The notes: generated by a model from the sequence alone, not told the origin. A stretch of 49,500 nt of DNA from Adiantum capillus-veneris (GCA_014529385.2 CM043944.1:52947268-52996767); one strand, 5' to 3'; shown: positions 32,264-46,457, counted from the first letter of the stretch. A program made the numbers and translations.

Positions 32264-33978
32264 AGGCATTTCTTATTTTTTCCTTTTTTTCTTTATCTTT
32301 TCACCCTTTGGAAGGCCACCCCTTCCACTGCTCCTTTGATTCTTCCTTTGACAACCTCTATCCGGCTCCCACCTGCCCTCTCTTTCTATTTCACTCTCCT
32401 CATTTGCCCTTTTGGTCCCGGCCTCCCTCTTTGCCCTTTATTTTTACTTGGTCTTGTTTGGCCGGCCTTGGAATGGCCTCTTTGGTCTGCTCCTTGTACA
32501 CCTGGCGGCCCTCCTAGGGCTCTCTTTCTCTCTTTACAATCTGGTTGCGAGATTGGCCTCTTTGGAAATCTGTGTGTGTGTGTGTGTGTGTGCGTGTGTG
32601 CGGGACCCCTCCCTCTAGGCAATAGCGACATCGCTATTGGGGGGGCGGGGGCATTTTGCCTTTAGAAAGGTATTTGGCCCAACAGACAACAGGCACTTGC
32701 CCTTAAGGGCACACCACATCATCACTGTACTATAACTCCAACCACCGACGACTGTCTAGCGGGCGCGTGCACAGCGCCACCCCTCCTCCTCCAAAGCCTA
32801 TGCCCAATGCCACTGGTGCCGCCAACACAGCGTCGCAAGGGGCCAGCCATTGCCACGGGGTGAGGGAGCTCCCCTCTCTCCCCCTTTGTGTACGTACTGA
32901 GGCTCGCAGCCTAGCCTATAAAGGATTCCCTTCCGAACCCCTCGTTGCACCTATGGGATAATCCGGCCCTGACATGTCATGTCCTGGGCCTCCAAGCCTG
33001 AAGGCTTTAAAATCTTTTAACAAACACCTCTTCAATGAGAGAGACTTGGGGTGCCAACTTGGTCCAATTCCCATCCCCTGCTCATAGATCCCATTCTAGA
33101 GCCGTAAAGCCCGATACCAAATTCATATATCCGACTTCGTTCTACACAATCTCCATCGATTTTTTGACTTCTTCGAGCCCACTATCCGAGGCCGCAAAAA
33201 AGGCAAAAAACATCTGTCAATCCCCTCCTTAACACTAGCTCCCGAATTCATCCTGCTGTATCCCGTTGACCGAGCATCCGATGGATGAACTGTCAATTTG
33301 CGCTATCCTCACATGATGTCTTCCACCTTCCAAAACCTTGTTGAGGTCAAAAAGATACCAAATGGCGCATCCTCCAATGCGGTCAAGTGGGCTCAAATCC
33401 GGCCCCCGTCCAAACTTTGACAGCTCATATCTTGCACACCGTGAGTCCGATCATCGATCTAAAAAGACTGACAGGCTCCATAATTTGAGCACCTCAGCCC
33501 TTTCACTTTACATCCACTTCTCTTGACAAGCCGCACATGTCCATCTCGTCGGGAATCTGCAACCAGCTTCACCTTCAAACTGACATATCTCTCCTTGCAT
33601 AGCTCCATTTGATGAGCCGTCTGGACCAGCATGGAAAACACACTGGAGACCACATTCTAGCACATAAAATCCACACCTTGGGCACAGAAGGACATCAACT
33701 TGCTTAGCTCTTTGCAACACACCTTTGGCATAAAAAATCGTTTTGGACATACATTCCCGCTATCCTTAGGCTGCCCAGGACCCTGTTACCTGCCCTAGCC
33801 TTCTGCACTGCACCTGCCTACAGCTTCTGTTTGGCATAGACCACTTTCTAGCTCAAACCAACTTTGGCTGCACCATCATTGCCCACCCCCTTGTTGAAAA
33901 TTTATGTTCAACCACACATGGGCTTATTGCACTAAAAAACTGCACACTAGACACATTGTTTGTACACCACAAAAACAC

Positions 33979-35385
33979 CTAGCATATGTACAAAATTGGC
34001 ACCTGCATCCCGCTGTCTTTGTTCAAGCGGGTTGCCCAACCCCTTGCTTTACCTGCATAGTCACCACGTGGGTCAAACACATGACATTGATCATCTTCAC
34101 ATGCCAACATCTCTCTGTAGTGTTGCACTCCCACACATAGCCAATTGTTCACATAGCTTGCTCTCAGTGTACCTTCGTCGCCCGAGGCATCCACAAGCCA
34201 ATTGTCCACCACCAACAAGACATCATTGAGCATTCCATCATGCTCATACACATCAACACCTTCACCGAACATATCCAACCCTGTCTCCCAACCATGTAGA
34301 ATGGCCTGTGAAGGGCACTGCGGTTGATATGCATACTCTCCCACAACAGCCTCTGTCGACACAACCACCAAAGCGAACTCTTGCTCTCCCAAAGGAACCT
34401 CCACTTGTGGAGGGGCTAGCCCTCGCATCATCTGTATCCTGGCCAAAGCTTTCTGAATGAGCACCTGTGCTTCTCCATCCATCTCACCTATTGGGTCATC
34501 AAATCCCCAATCATCCTCATCATCCAAGCAAATAGAGCCATATGGCTCCTCCAACACCTCCTGCCGATCTATTCCTGTGACCTGTCCTCTTTCCATAGTC
34601 AAAGCAGCTCTCTCCTTCTTGGGAAACTCTTGTACCTGCATATCTTTATTCCCAAACTCCGACACTTTTACCTGCTCTTCATTTGTGGTTGCCACCACCA
34701 CATCTTTATGCATATAACAAGGTAGCTTTACCTTTACCAACATAAACTCCTCGAAATCCGTCTCATAGCCATAGAATGTGGATCCATCATTGAGGCTACC
34801 CTCTCTACTCGTCACCCAAAAGCTGGAGCTGGTGCTTTCACCATCATCATCATAAGTGGACTCGATATCAGCATCTTCATCATCTCTTTGCTCTATAAGA
34901 GTGGGATCATCATCTTGCCCACTTTCGTCATCCAATTCCAAGCTTTCAACATCAATAACTTGGCTACAATTTACCACCCTTTGGTACAAGCACTCCACAA
35001 AAACATGCCCTATTTCTTCAAGCTGCTTTGGGCATTTGGAATCTGCCCACTCCTTTGCACACAGATTCTTCTTGAACAAAGGCTCATCTTCATTGACAAG
35101 CTCCTCCACAACCGACACAAGCATCTCACAAACAGGTAACTCCCAAGGAGTATAATCGATTAAAGGCCTTACCTCGACAGGCTCCATCCTCCGCACATTT
35201 GGCACCATCCTCTGTCGGTCCACTGAACACCTGGCCGTCGTCACAGGCACATGATCTATATGCTTCAACAAGCCCAACTCCTTTTGTATCTTCACTTTCT
35301 TGCTCTTTACCCTAACAACTCTCACCGCCTCAACATAGCTTTTCGGATCTTCATAATCATCCTTTTCTTGAACACAAGGATGAAA
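33979..35385 (-). CDS. Unrecognised acidic protein of the non-autonomous element
   Basis: The frame is open from about 35385, with its first ATG at 35325, and encodes 448 residues. The N-terminal 40 residues are basic (VKSKKVKIQKELG). The centre is very rich in Asp and Glu (DDESGQDDDPTLIEQRDDED near residues 133-152, and LDDEDDWGFDD further on). The C-terminus has few acidic runs and a conserved-looking HVFDPRGDYAGKARGWATRL segment. I recognise no protease, RT or other known domain. It overlaps the end of the gag frame by about 28 bases in another frame, so it may be made by frameshifting as a gag fusion, or a 1-base indel may have separated one frame. A 448-codon open frame in an otherwise decayed neighbourhood suggests recent activity or selection. 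Confidence 0.6.
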   Translation of the reverse strand, partial: FHPCVQEKDDYEDPKSYVEAVRVVRVKSKKVKIQKELGLLKHIDHVPVTTARCSVDRQRMVPNVRRMEPVEVRPLIDYTPWELPVCEMLVSVVEELVNEDEPLFKKNLCAKEWADSKCPKQLEEIGHVFVECLYQRVVNCSQVIDVESLELDDESGQDDDPTLIEQRDDEDADIESTYDDDGESTSSSFWVTSREGSLNDGSTFYGYETDFEEFMLVKVKLPCYMHKDVVVATTNEEQVKVSEFGNKDMQVQEFPKKERAALTMERGQVTGIDRQEVLEEPYGSICLDDEDDWGFDDPIGEMDGEAQVLIQKALARIQMMRGLAPPQVEVPLGEQEFALVVVSTEAVVGEYAYQPQCPSQAILHGWETGLDMFGEGVDVYEHDGMLNDVLLVVDNWLVDASGDEGTLRASYVNNWLCVGVQHYREMLACEDDQCHVFDPRGDYAGKARGWATRLNKDSGMQVPILYIC

Positions 35386-35788
35386 AACAAGCTAGGAACT
35401 TCTCCAGCTTGAAACAATCTGCATTGACCACTCCGGTGACAGCAACCAAATCCTTCCAGCTTTCTTCAAACTTATTGACAAAAGCATCAAAATTTTCACT
35501 CACCTCTTGCCGTAGCCCCTTGATCTTTGCATCCGCTCCAGCAGCAGCCGACACCACTTTATGAAATCGGCACAAAAACTGCCCTAAAAAACTAGCCCAA
35601 TCTTGCTTATTCACAGCTTCTAGTCCATCAAACCATACCTTTGCTTTACCTCGCAGCACCAATGGCAATGTCTGCACCTTTTCTTCTTCACTTTGCATCC
35701 GCAATGAGAGCATAAACAACTCAAAAGCTACAAGCCACTCGTTCGCATCTTCATCACCATGGAAAATGGGACCAACACTCTGCCACAT
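35357..35788 (-). CDS. Gag-like protein of the non-autonomous element
   Basis: The 143-residue frame begins MWQSVGPIFHGDEDANEWL. It shows the retrotransposon-gag pattern: F..FMLSLRMQSEEEKVQTL, then LRGKAKVWFDGL, then FLGQFLCRFHKV, then a FDAFVNKFEESWKDL segment. The likely role is assembly of particles that package the element RNA. It has no CCHC knuckle. It ends in CSRKG and a TGA just before the acidic ORF, in a different frame, and a run of five T lies in the overlap. The start is placed about 40 bases downstream of the primer-binding site. Confidence 0.75.
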   Translation of the reverse strand: MWQSVGPIFHGDEDANEWLVAFELFMLSLRMQSEEEKVQTLPLVLRGKAKVWFDGLEAVNKQDWASFLGQFLCRFHKVVSAAAGADAKIKGLRQEVSENFDAFVNKFEESWKDLVAVTGVVNADCFKLEKFLACFSSLCSRKG

Positions 35789-35828
35789 CTTGAATCACGA
35801 ACTCAACATCGAGGAGCTATCAGTGTGC

Positions 35829-35846
35829 TCCTTAGTGGGGGCACCA
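35829..35846 (-). promoter_or_regulatory. Primer-binding site of the non-autonomous element
   Basis: On the minus strand TGGTGCCCCCACTAAGGA lies 6-11 bases inside the 5' LTR. Seventeen of its 18 bases match the Tat gypsy site at 22361-22378, including the preceding CTTT. Confidence 0.75.
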
Positions 35847-35857
35847 AAAGACTGAGA

Positions 35858-38355
<2,498 letters not shown>

Positions 38356-38443
38356 ACGACTTCCGGCTCGTCCCCCGGCGACGTGTCAGTTTTTCCTCAA
38401 TCCGGTGCCTTTGAGGAAGCCTTTGGGAAGTATTTATCGTGGA

Positions 38444-39210
<767 letters not shown>

Positions 39211-39254
<44 letters not shown>
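39211..39254. repeat. (TC)n microsatellite
   Basis: About 22 TC units. Confidence 0.95.
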
Positions 39255-39258
<4 letters not shown>

Positions 39259-39530
39259 TCAAGCATGTCTCCAAGCCAAGAATTCTCTTATGGCAATTGC
39301 ACAAGCATCTCTTCCACTTTTTCTATTCTACTAAGCTTTGCCTTCTCAACGTGACACTTTTGAACCTCTTCATAAGCTCGAGGTTCCTTTGATGTTGATG
39401 GTGAAACTTTTGCAGGCGGGAGTTTGGAGCCATCATTGTTGCTCATGTTAGAGAAATGACTACCAACATCACTAAAAACCTCTTGCTCGCCAATCTCTCA
39501 AGATTCCTGTTTGTGACTCTCTTTGTCAAT

Positions 39531-39532
<2 letters not shown>

Positions 39533-39582
<50 letters not shown>
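39533..39582. repeat. (GA)n microsatellite
   Basis: About 24 GA units, flanked by unrecognised AT-rich DNA. Confidence 0.95.
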
Positions 39583-39585
<3 letters not shown>

Positions 39586-39848
39586 GGATGGTAGGATTAA
39601 AAGACAAAAAGAGGAGAAGGCACAAAGTTTCAATTCTCAAAAAAAAACTTTTTTCCAAAAAATCGATAAACACAGGGCTAGGTCGCCTCTGCAAGGTGCT
39701 CCCTAATGATCTTGCTTTAGCATTCAGTTACTCATAGATGAAGGCCGCATTATGATTGCAGTCAAAAGATAGGTCAAATGCTCAAATAATATCACAAAAA
39801 TTATTTTTGATCAAAAAGCTCAATGGCTGCTATAACAATGAATAAAAT

Positions 39849-40493
39849 GACATAGGAGTTTGCGACTTTTCAAGGGTTGCTACTCATTAAACACGATTTG
39901 ATGGGAGGTTGCCAGTAATAGCAATAGGGTAAAGAGCTGGAGGGCCAAGGCCATGCGACCTAGCCCCCACATTGATGTATATATCAAAAATAGTAAATTG
40001 ACTATATTAAATTTTTCTAAGTTTTCTCACCTTCAAATTTAAAACAATTTGTAGATAGGATTACATTAAACCCATGTTTTTTAAAGCACTAGCACGGATG
40101 CTTTTGCGAATTGTTTGTTAGCAATGGTTGATTAGAGGGACTCTAGGAGTGATGGGAGAGGGAGCTTCAACTTTTCTTTGACATAGGAGTTTGCGACTTT
40201 TCAAGGGTTGCTACTCATTAAACACGATTTGATGGGAGGTTGCCAGTAAAAGCAATAGGGTAAAGAGCTAGAGGGCCGAGGCCATGCGACCTAGCCCCTA
40301 CATTGATGTATATATCAAAAATACTAAATTGACTATATTAAAATTTTCTAAGTTTTCTCACCTTCAAATTTAAAACCTTTTGTAGGTGGGATTACATTAA
40401 ACCCTGTTTTTTTTAGCACTAGCACGGATGCTTTCACGAATTGTTTGTTAGAAATGGCTAATTAGGGGGACTCTAGGAGGGATGAGGAGGGTA
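39849..40493. repeat. 331-bp tandem duplication, second copy truncated
   Basis: The block starting GACATAGGAGTTTGCGACTT at 39849 repeats from 40180 with a few substitutions. The second copy is cut off near 40493, where the chromovirus LTR begins. Each copy contains an AT-rich half and a GATTTGATGGGAGGTTGCCAG segment. No coding is seen. Confidence 0.88.
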
Positions 40494-41036
40494 GCTAATT
40501 AACTTGCCATGAACAATACTTTTGCAAGAGAGAGAGAGAGAGTATTAGAGAATATGACAATAGATGAGGACTGGATTTACTTGGAGCAAGTCCCCCCTCA
40601 AAAGACGTTTGTATTATAGATTCTCCCATAAAGAGAGACTTTGTTACAATACAATCTTTGTGTTCCTTGTGACCTTGGTGATGCTATGAAGATGGAAAGC
40701 TTCATGCATCATGAGCTTAACATAGACTTTGCAAAAAGCATTAACTATCCCAAGCCTTTGTCCCAAGGCCTCAAACACCTTTGAAGGTGGAGAGATCTAG
40801 CAGGGAATGAGGGTAGGGAAGAGGAAGAAGAAACATTTCATAGGAGAAAGAAATATTTCCTCACTTATCATCACTCTTCTTGCTTAGCATAGCATAATAG
40901 CATAGTAATGAAGATGAAGAAGATGGCAAGCTTAAGTATTGAAGCATGGCTCTTGGTTGGTGTATGCTCTCCACTTCTCAACAAACTTCGAGAAGGAGAT
41001 GGAGCTCTTGCATTTTGCACTCCACACAATGAGAGA

Positions 41037-41071
<35 letters not shown>

Positions 41072-41101
41072 AGAGTATACCCCCTCTCATTCTTGGTCCA
41101 C

Positions 41102-41132
<31 letters not shown>

Positions 41133-41805
41133 GTATTATTTTATTATTTCATTTGGACATGTGTCCTCTTTTTCCTCTATGAGAGAAAGACTTAATTATT
41201 TATTTTTATGTATCTTAATTCTCATTGGACCCCTTTAAAACCTATCCAATAGCATTCAAACACATTATGAGGGCCACATGTGGAGGACCATTTGAACATG
41301 TGTCTTTTATGCTTATTAAGTCATTTGGTTAAATTGAATACTCCAAAGACTTAGTCAATCAAGCATGGCATGTTCATGTCTCTTGAGAGTTATCTTCGAA
41401 TTAAATACTTCAAGAATTTTAGTCTTCTAAGCATGTGAGAAACACCTCAAGTTTTTGGGTAAAGTCTCCACTAACACTTAGCAAGCCAACAAGCACCTCA
41501 TGCTTGGGTAGGATCCCCACCTCAAGGTTAGCCCTAGCTTGCCTAAGGTCAAAGGACTTTTGAACACTAACTTTTGGAGGTCTTTAATGAAGCTAACCCT
41601 ACGGTCTTCAAGCTCCATTAGGTAGCATTGCTCTTTAACATACCATCTCTCAGTTGGACCCCTTTTACCCTTGGCCCCGTGTTGAGGCAGATTCATAAAC
41701 ACATGTCGATATTCTAACCCTTGTTCCTGCTTATTCTCCCACATTAAATGATCAGTTTAATATGAGAAAATCATTTGGGTTGGTTAGATATTAGATTTTA
41801 TAACA
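40494..41805 (-). repeat. Chromovirus 3' LTR (left, truncated at outer end)
   Basis: Two blocks match the right LTR: 40494-40765 and about 41385-41805. Between them are about 630 bases, with a (GT)n tract at 41038-41069 and a (TC)n tract at 41101-41128, that are absent from the right copy. The first 120 bases of the right LTR have no counterpart here. Confidence 0.88.
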
Positions 41806-42157
41806 TTACCTCTCTCTTGAAATCATAATCGTCATCGACTATGAGGTAGAAGAGATAAAGTCTTAGTCAATAGTCTACGTTTCTTAGCGGGTAGAGGACC
41901 CCTTTTTACCTTGTGACATCATTCCAGAATGGATGAATGGTTCATTTGGTGCTTGGGAGATGTAGCTGCCGCAAGCATGTCTACTCTTTAGTCCATATCA
42001 TACTGCCAAAGTAGAGTGACAAATTCTACATGGTGTTTAAGTGATGTCATCATCACAAACATGATTCTAAGCATGCATACTATTTAAATTTTTGCACAAA
42101 CGAGGAATAGTCTTATAAGACAAAAACATTGTTAATTAAGAAAGCATTTATGTTTGC

Positions 42158-42870
42158 TTACTCTAGTGCAACATTGTAAGCATTGACAAGGGTCATACTA
42201 AGCTGTATTCCTTGCATCCATTTAGCATCTTCAAATGGATAATTTTTGAACTTAATACATACCGTCGGATAGTCGGATAATCTTACCATGCCGTAGAAAC
42301 TTGTCTTCATGCAGAAGGATACCTTCGGGTTGTAGCACCTCTTCTTGGTATTTGATTTTTGGAGTGTCTTCAATAATTGGTTCAATTGGTGGCTCTCCTT
42401 TGTAGGGCTTAAGTAGTCTCACATGAAAAGCATTGTGTATGAGCCAATGGTTGGGCAACTTAAGTTGATAAGCCATGTCATTGATTGGCTTCAAGATTTG
42501 AAAAAGACCATAGTATCTTTTTGCTAATTTAGCATAATACTTTTGATGGCCCTTAGAAATTTTGCCCGTCGTTTGCCTCAGTCGAGCCTTGGGAAACTTA
42601 AGTAAGACCCAATCATTTTCTTTGAATGTTAAGGCCCTTCTGTGCTTGTCAACAACAGCTTTTTTCCTTTGTTGAGAGATGGATATAGCATCCTTAACCT
42701 GTTGAAAAGATTCTTGTAGGTCACGGCTATACTCATCAGCAACGAAGATCTTCCCATGTACTTTAAGTAGCAAGGGACTTTTAGGTCTTCCCTCTATGAT
42801 CTCAAAAGGTGATTTTCTTGTAGTAGTATGGACAGTATTATTGTACGCATACTCTAACAAGGGGTAAGTA
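42158..42870 (-). pseudogene. Chromovirus integrase C-terminus and chromodomain
   Basis: A 202-residue frame carries the integrase tail, a GPY/F-like module (KRYYGLFQILKPINDMAYQLKLP) and HNAFHVRLLKPYKG. It then enters a region resembling a chromodomain (EEVLQPEGILL). The rest of the chromodomain is in another frame (KFKNYPFEDAKWMQ, 42158-42252), so a frameshift near 42255-42290 breaks it. Chromodomains guide insertion to particular chromatin in this lineage. Confidence 0.83.
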
Positions 42871-43371
42871 CTTCTCCCATTGTGATCCTTGATCTACTTC
42901 TGTAACATAAATCTTTAGTAGATCAAGTATCGTAAGATTGGCTATCTCACTTTGGCTATCCGTTTGTGGGTGGTAGGCCAAAGAGAAATTCAATTTTGTA
43001 CCTAGATTTTCAAAGAGACCTTTCCAAAAATTATTGATCATTCTAGGATCTCTATCTGACATGATGGTTAATGGTAATACATGGTGTTTGAAAATCTGAG
43101 ATATGAAGATAATTGCCATTTGGTGTGCCTTAATAGTCAATTTGACAGGAATAAAGTGTGCTTGCTTGCTGAACCTATCGACTATTGTCCATATTCTCGT
43201 ATTCCCGTGGATAGACTTGGGTAATCCAAAGATAAAATCCATGGATATATTCTCCCATCGTAAATTAGGGATGGGCAATGGCTGGAGTAATCCAGGTTTC
43301 TTCCCTATATCATATTTAGTCTTTTGGCATACCACACATTTTGAAACATACTCTCGTATGTCCACTTTCAT
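42838..43371 (-). pseudogene. Chromovirus integrase core
   Basis: A 177-residue frame has the zinc-binding CVVCQKTK at 12-19 and the catalytic residues D45 (SMDFIFGLP), D106 (MSDRDPR) and E142 (SQSEIANLT). There are 35 residues between the last two, as expected. The usual TDGQTERVNR reads TDSQSEIANL, so the neighbourhood is degraded though the Glu is kept. It joins the C-terminal frame by a shift near 42855. Confidence 0.88.
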
Positions 43372-43401
43372 GGTAGGCCAATAGAACTCCGTCTCTACTC
43401 C

Positions 43402-44060
43402 TCAAAGAGTAGGTTGATTGCCTCTATGCCCCGCATAGAGGCAATCAAAGAGTAGGTTGATTGCCTCTATGCCCCGCATAGGGAGGAGCTTGTGATTCAT
43501 ACATGACTTTGTCACGAAGAGAGTGGGTAACACATAGCCTATTGCCATGGAGAAGATAACCATCCTCCAAGGGAATGGTTCCTCTTTCTTTCCCAAAGCA
43601 AGGGCTAACATTATGTGTTTAAAGTTAGGGTCAATAGCATACTCATCTATCATAGATGATAGATCATTGTGAGTTGCTATAGACACAACATTAACTTTTG
43701 GTCATCGTGATAGTGCATCGGCCACTTGATTGTGCTTACCAGCAATGTGAGCAATATGAAAATTAACTTGCAAAAGAAAATTTTCCCACCTCATTGTTTG
43801 TCAGAAAGCTTGGTTTGCATCATGAAGTACTTGAGACTTTGATGGTCTATTCGTAAAATGAATGGAGTTCCCAATAATTAGTGCTTCCATGTGTCTAGGG
43901 CATGTAGGACAACTAAAAGCTCTTTCTCATAAATACCCAAGACTTGTTCATCCGTATTGAGCCTTTGGCTCTCATATGCTATGGCATGCCCTTCTTGAAG
44001 CAACAATGCTCCAAGGCAATTCCCACAAGTATCAAGCAGGTGCATTGGTCAAGCCAAAAG
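43402..44060 (-). pseudogene. Chromovirus RNase H and linker, with local duplication
   Basis: The minus strand reads GNCLGALLLQEGHAIAYESQRL and IYEKELLVVLHAL, typical of gypsy RNase H. The linker follows, disrupted by a 43-bp duplication at 43404-43489. RT ends abruptly at PFGLTNAPA and RNase H begins within a few bases (about 44038-44043). The YxDD and thumb regions, about 400 bases, are missing. Confidence 0.82.
43404..43489. repeat. 43-bp tandem duplication containing a 13-bp hairpin
   Basis: AAAGAGTAGGTTGATTGCC and the following bases occur at 43404 and 43447. The first copy contains a perfect stem, GATTGCCTCTATG (43416-43428) and CATAGAGGCAATC (43434-43446), around CCCCG. The second copy diverges after CATAG. 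Confidence 0.9.
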
Positions 44061-44617
44061 GATGATTAGATATTCATAAAGACCAAACATTGTACGAAAC
44101 ACGGTCTTTAGGATATCTTCCTCCACTTTCCTTATTTGATGATAGACACTTTTAAGGGTGATCCTACTAAAGTAGGTAGATCCTTGTAGCTTATCAAACA
44201 GATCTTCTACCCGAGGTACGGGAAATCTGTTTTTGATAGTGATATGGTTTAGTGCGCGATAGTCCGCACACATGAGGTATGTTCCGTCTTTCTTTTGCAC
44301 TAAAAGGACTGGAGAACAAAAGGGAGATGAGCTAGGCCTCACCATCCCTTTGTCTACCAATTCTTGTACCTCATAATCTCCTTTTGTTGAACTTGGGAAA
44401 TTCGATAAGGAGGCTTGTTAGGCGGTGAGCTTCCTGATAGGAGCTCAATTCGATGGTCATCATCCCCTCGTTTTGGAGGTAAGTCCATAGGGATATTATC
44501 GATGAATAAATCTTGAAATCCTTTTAGAAAGTTAAACAAGTCTAACTCTTCTTGATTTCTACCATTTTTATTTGATATACCATTAGCATCATTAGTGGAT
44601 TCTTTGACAAAAATCAT
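44049..44617 (-). pseudogene. Chromovirus reverse transcriptase, N-terminal part only
   Basis: Frames read PYRISQVQQKEI, then MVDKGMVRPSSSPFCSPVLLVQKKDGTYLMC, then DYRALNHITIKNRFPVPRVEDL, then the FRTMFGLYEYLI segment. This is the fingers and first palm region. A frame change precedes PFGLTNAPA and the catalytic YxDD region is deleted. Confidence 0.88.
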
Positions 44618-45399
44618 CTACGCAAAAATCAAGCTTTTCATTGACTTATCAAAAGCTGGTGAATTTACAAGTGGTATAGTACGACCAGACTCATTAGCAT
44701 CTATATACATTTTCTTTCCCCTATAGGTGAAGTAGATTCTCCTCTCAGGGAACTTCATGTTGGCAGCCATGCGATCAAACCATGGCACCCCTAGGATAGC
44801 ATTCTCATGTTGGAGAGGAGAGATGAAAAAGTCTTCTTTGTCGACATAGTTTTGGACAAGAAGCCTCAATTTACCAATCAAGGGAGTAACGGAGGCTTGC
44901 GGTCCCTTGAAAACTGTGTAACCGTTACAATATCTCCCATCTCAAAAGCTTGAATGCCCAACTTGGTGGCCAACTCCATTGATATGAAGTTGTGAATAGA
45001 GCCAGGGTCAAACAAGATGAAGGCATCATGCTTCCTTACCTTTCCGCAAGCATAGGATAGAGATGATCCTTTGAAATGAGCATCCTCTTTTGGAGCTTTG
45101 ATGGTGGAAGCCCTAGGAGTCTCATTGCGAGCATTTTTCTTAGGGCAAGAACGATAGCCATGTCCTTGCCCCCTACGCTTAAAACACTTATGGTCCTTGC
45201 GAAAAGCTTCAAGCTCTTCATGAGAGAGTTTGTTTTTACCTTTGTAAACTCCCTTCTCGTTGGACCTATTGTTGTTGTTGTAGGAAGTGCCTTGGGAAGA
45301 ATTTTGGGCATTGGTTTTCCCCTTTGCATCATTTTTGTCTTTGTTTTCCATGGGTTTGACATTCCGTTTAGCCCCTTGTTGGATTGATGTGCAAAGCAA
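44618..45399 (-). pseudogene. Chromovirus zinc knuckle and protease
   Basis: The knuckle reads CFKRRGQGHGYRSC, lacking the second cysteine of CCHC. Protease follows with FILFDPGSIHNFISMELATKLG, the active-site loop, and ILGVPWFDRMAANMKF, the second landmark. The two halves are in adjacent, shifted frames near 44880. Confidence 0.83.
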
Positions 45400-46457
45400 C
45401 CATGGTGTGGTGGATTACTTCGGTTATAGAACCAGGCCGTTGGGAGTTGACATACTCGGCCATTTCTTCAGGTAATCCCGCACAAAATTGTTGCTTTTGC
45501 TCAACAAAGTCTATCTTTTGGAAGACAATAGCCTTGAGATGTAAATCCCAAAAATTGTCCACATATTTGTGAATAGACTCATCTGAGAGAAGCTGCAAAC
45601 TGCGCCATTTGGTAAGTACTTTTTCCTTTGTATCGCTTGCAAGGAATTGCTTCATGATGGAAACTCATAGATTTTTCCATGTCTTTGGGGCTTCACCATT
45701 GCCACGAAGGCTAGCCCACCATTGACAAGTTGATTTTTGGAAGTGCATAGCTACATGGCGTAGCTTGGAGGACTCCATGAATCCCTTGTCTCCAAAGGCC
45801 GCATCAAATTGCTGGAGGAAGGCCAATACTTTGTCGGTGGCACCAAATGTGCAATCATACATGAGAAAAGAGATACTCTTTCCTCCCTCTTCAAACTTCT
45901 TGAGCTTTTGTGATCTTCGCCATGCAGGTTATGATTTGTGATGTCCTCCCGTCTTGTATTCTCTAGGAAAATAGCCATAGATTTTGTCGGGAGATGAGGA
46001 AGGTGAAGAAGAAGGAGAAGAGGGTGACCTCTTTCTTGACCTTTTCTTTCTTTTTTTTCTCTCTTCCCTTTTGGACTGATGAGGAGAAGGACTATGTGTT
46101 GACCGTTTCCTCATGGAAGGAGTTGGCGATCGTCTAGACCACCGTCTTCGTGGAGCCACATCTTGGGGATTCATTACTTTCTTGCTCTTTGGATTCCTCC
46201 TCTAGTATGGGAGAGAGTCTTCTTTTGGGGGTCTCATCAAGAGGCCTCCTAAGCTCTCTCTCCTCTTGGAGAGGAAGGAAAATCCCATAAGCACAAAGTT
46301 GTTGAGTAACTTTGGCTTGCAAAGTAGGGTTGCCCATAGCTTGATGCAACCTAGTAACAAGATAATTGATAAACATGGGGGCATCATCATTAGCACATTC
46401 ATGTGCAAAATCAAAGTTATCAATGTTCATTCTACTCTCTTGGTTATTGTGAGCCAT
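45368..46457 (-). pseudogene. Chromovirus gag
   Basis: It begins MAHNNQESRMNIDN at 46457, about 400 bases inside the primer-binding site. An Arg/Ser-rich stretch follows in another frame (RRRWSRRSPTPSMRKR and on to SSPSSSP). The capsid domain then reads LAFLQQFDAAFGDKGFMESSKLRHVAMHF, STCQWWASLRG, and KYVDNFWDLHLKAIVF. There are at least three frame changes. The RS-rich N-terminus is unusual for a gag of this type. Confidence 0.8.

Larger units (their letters stand above)
31490..33875 (-). repeat. 3' LTR of the non-autonomous element (left copy)
   Basis: About 2.39 kb, collinear with 35858-38355. It ends with GGCTGCACCA, as does the right copy. It contains a (TG)n run at 32571-32600 where the right copy has (TC)n. 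Open frames in it are compositional and not conserved as coding. Confidence 0.88.
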
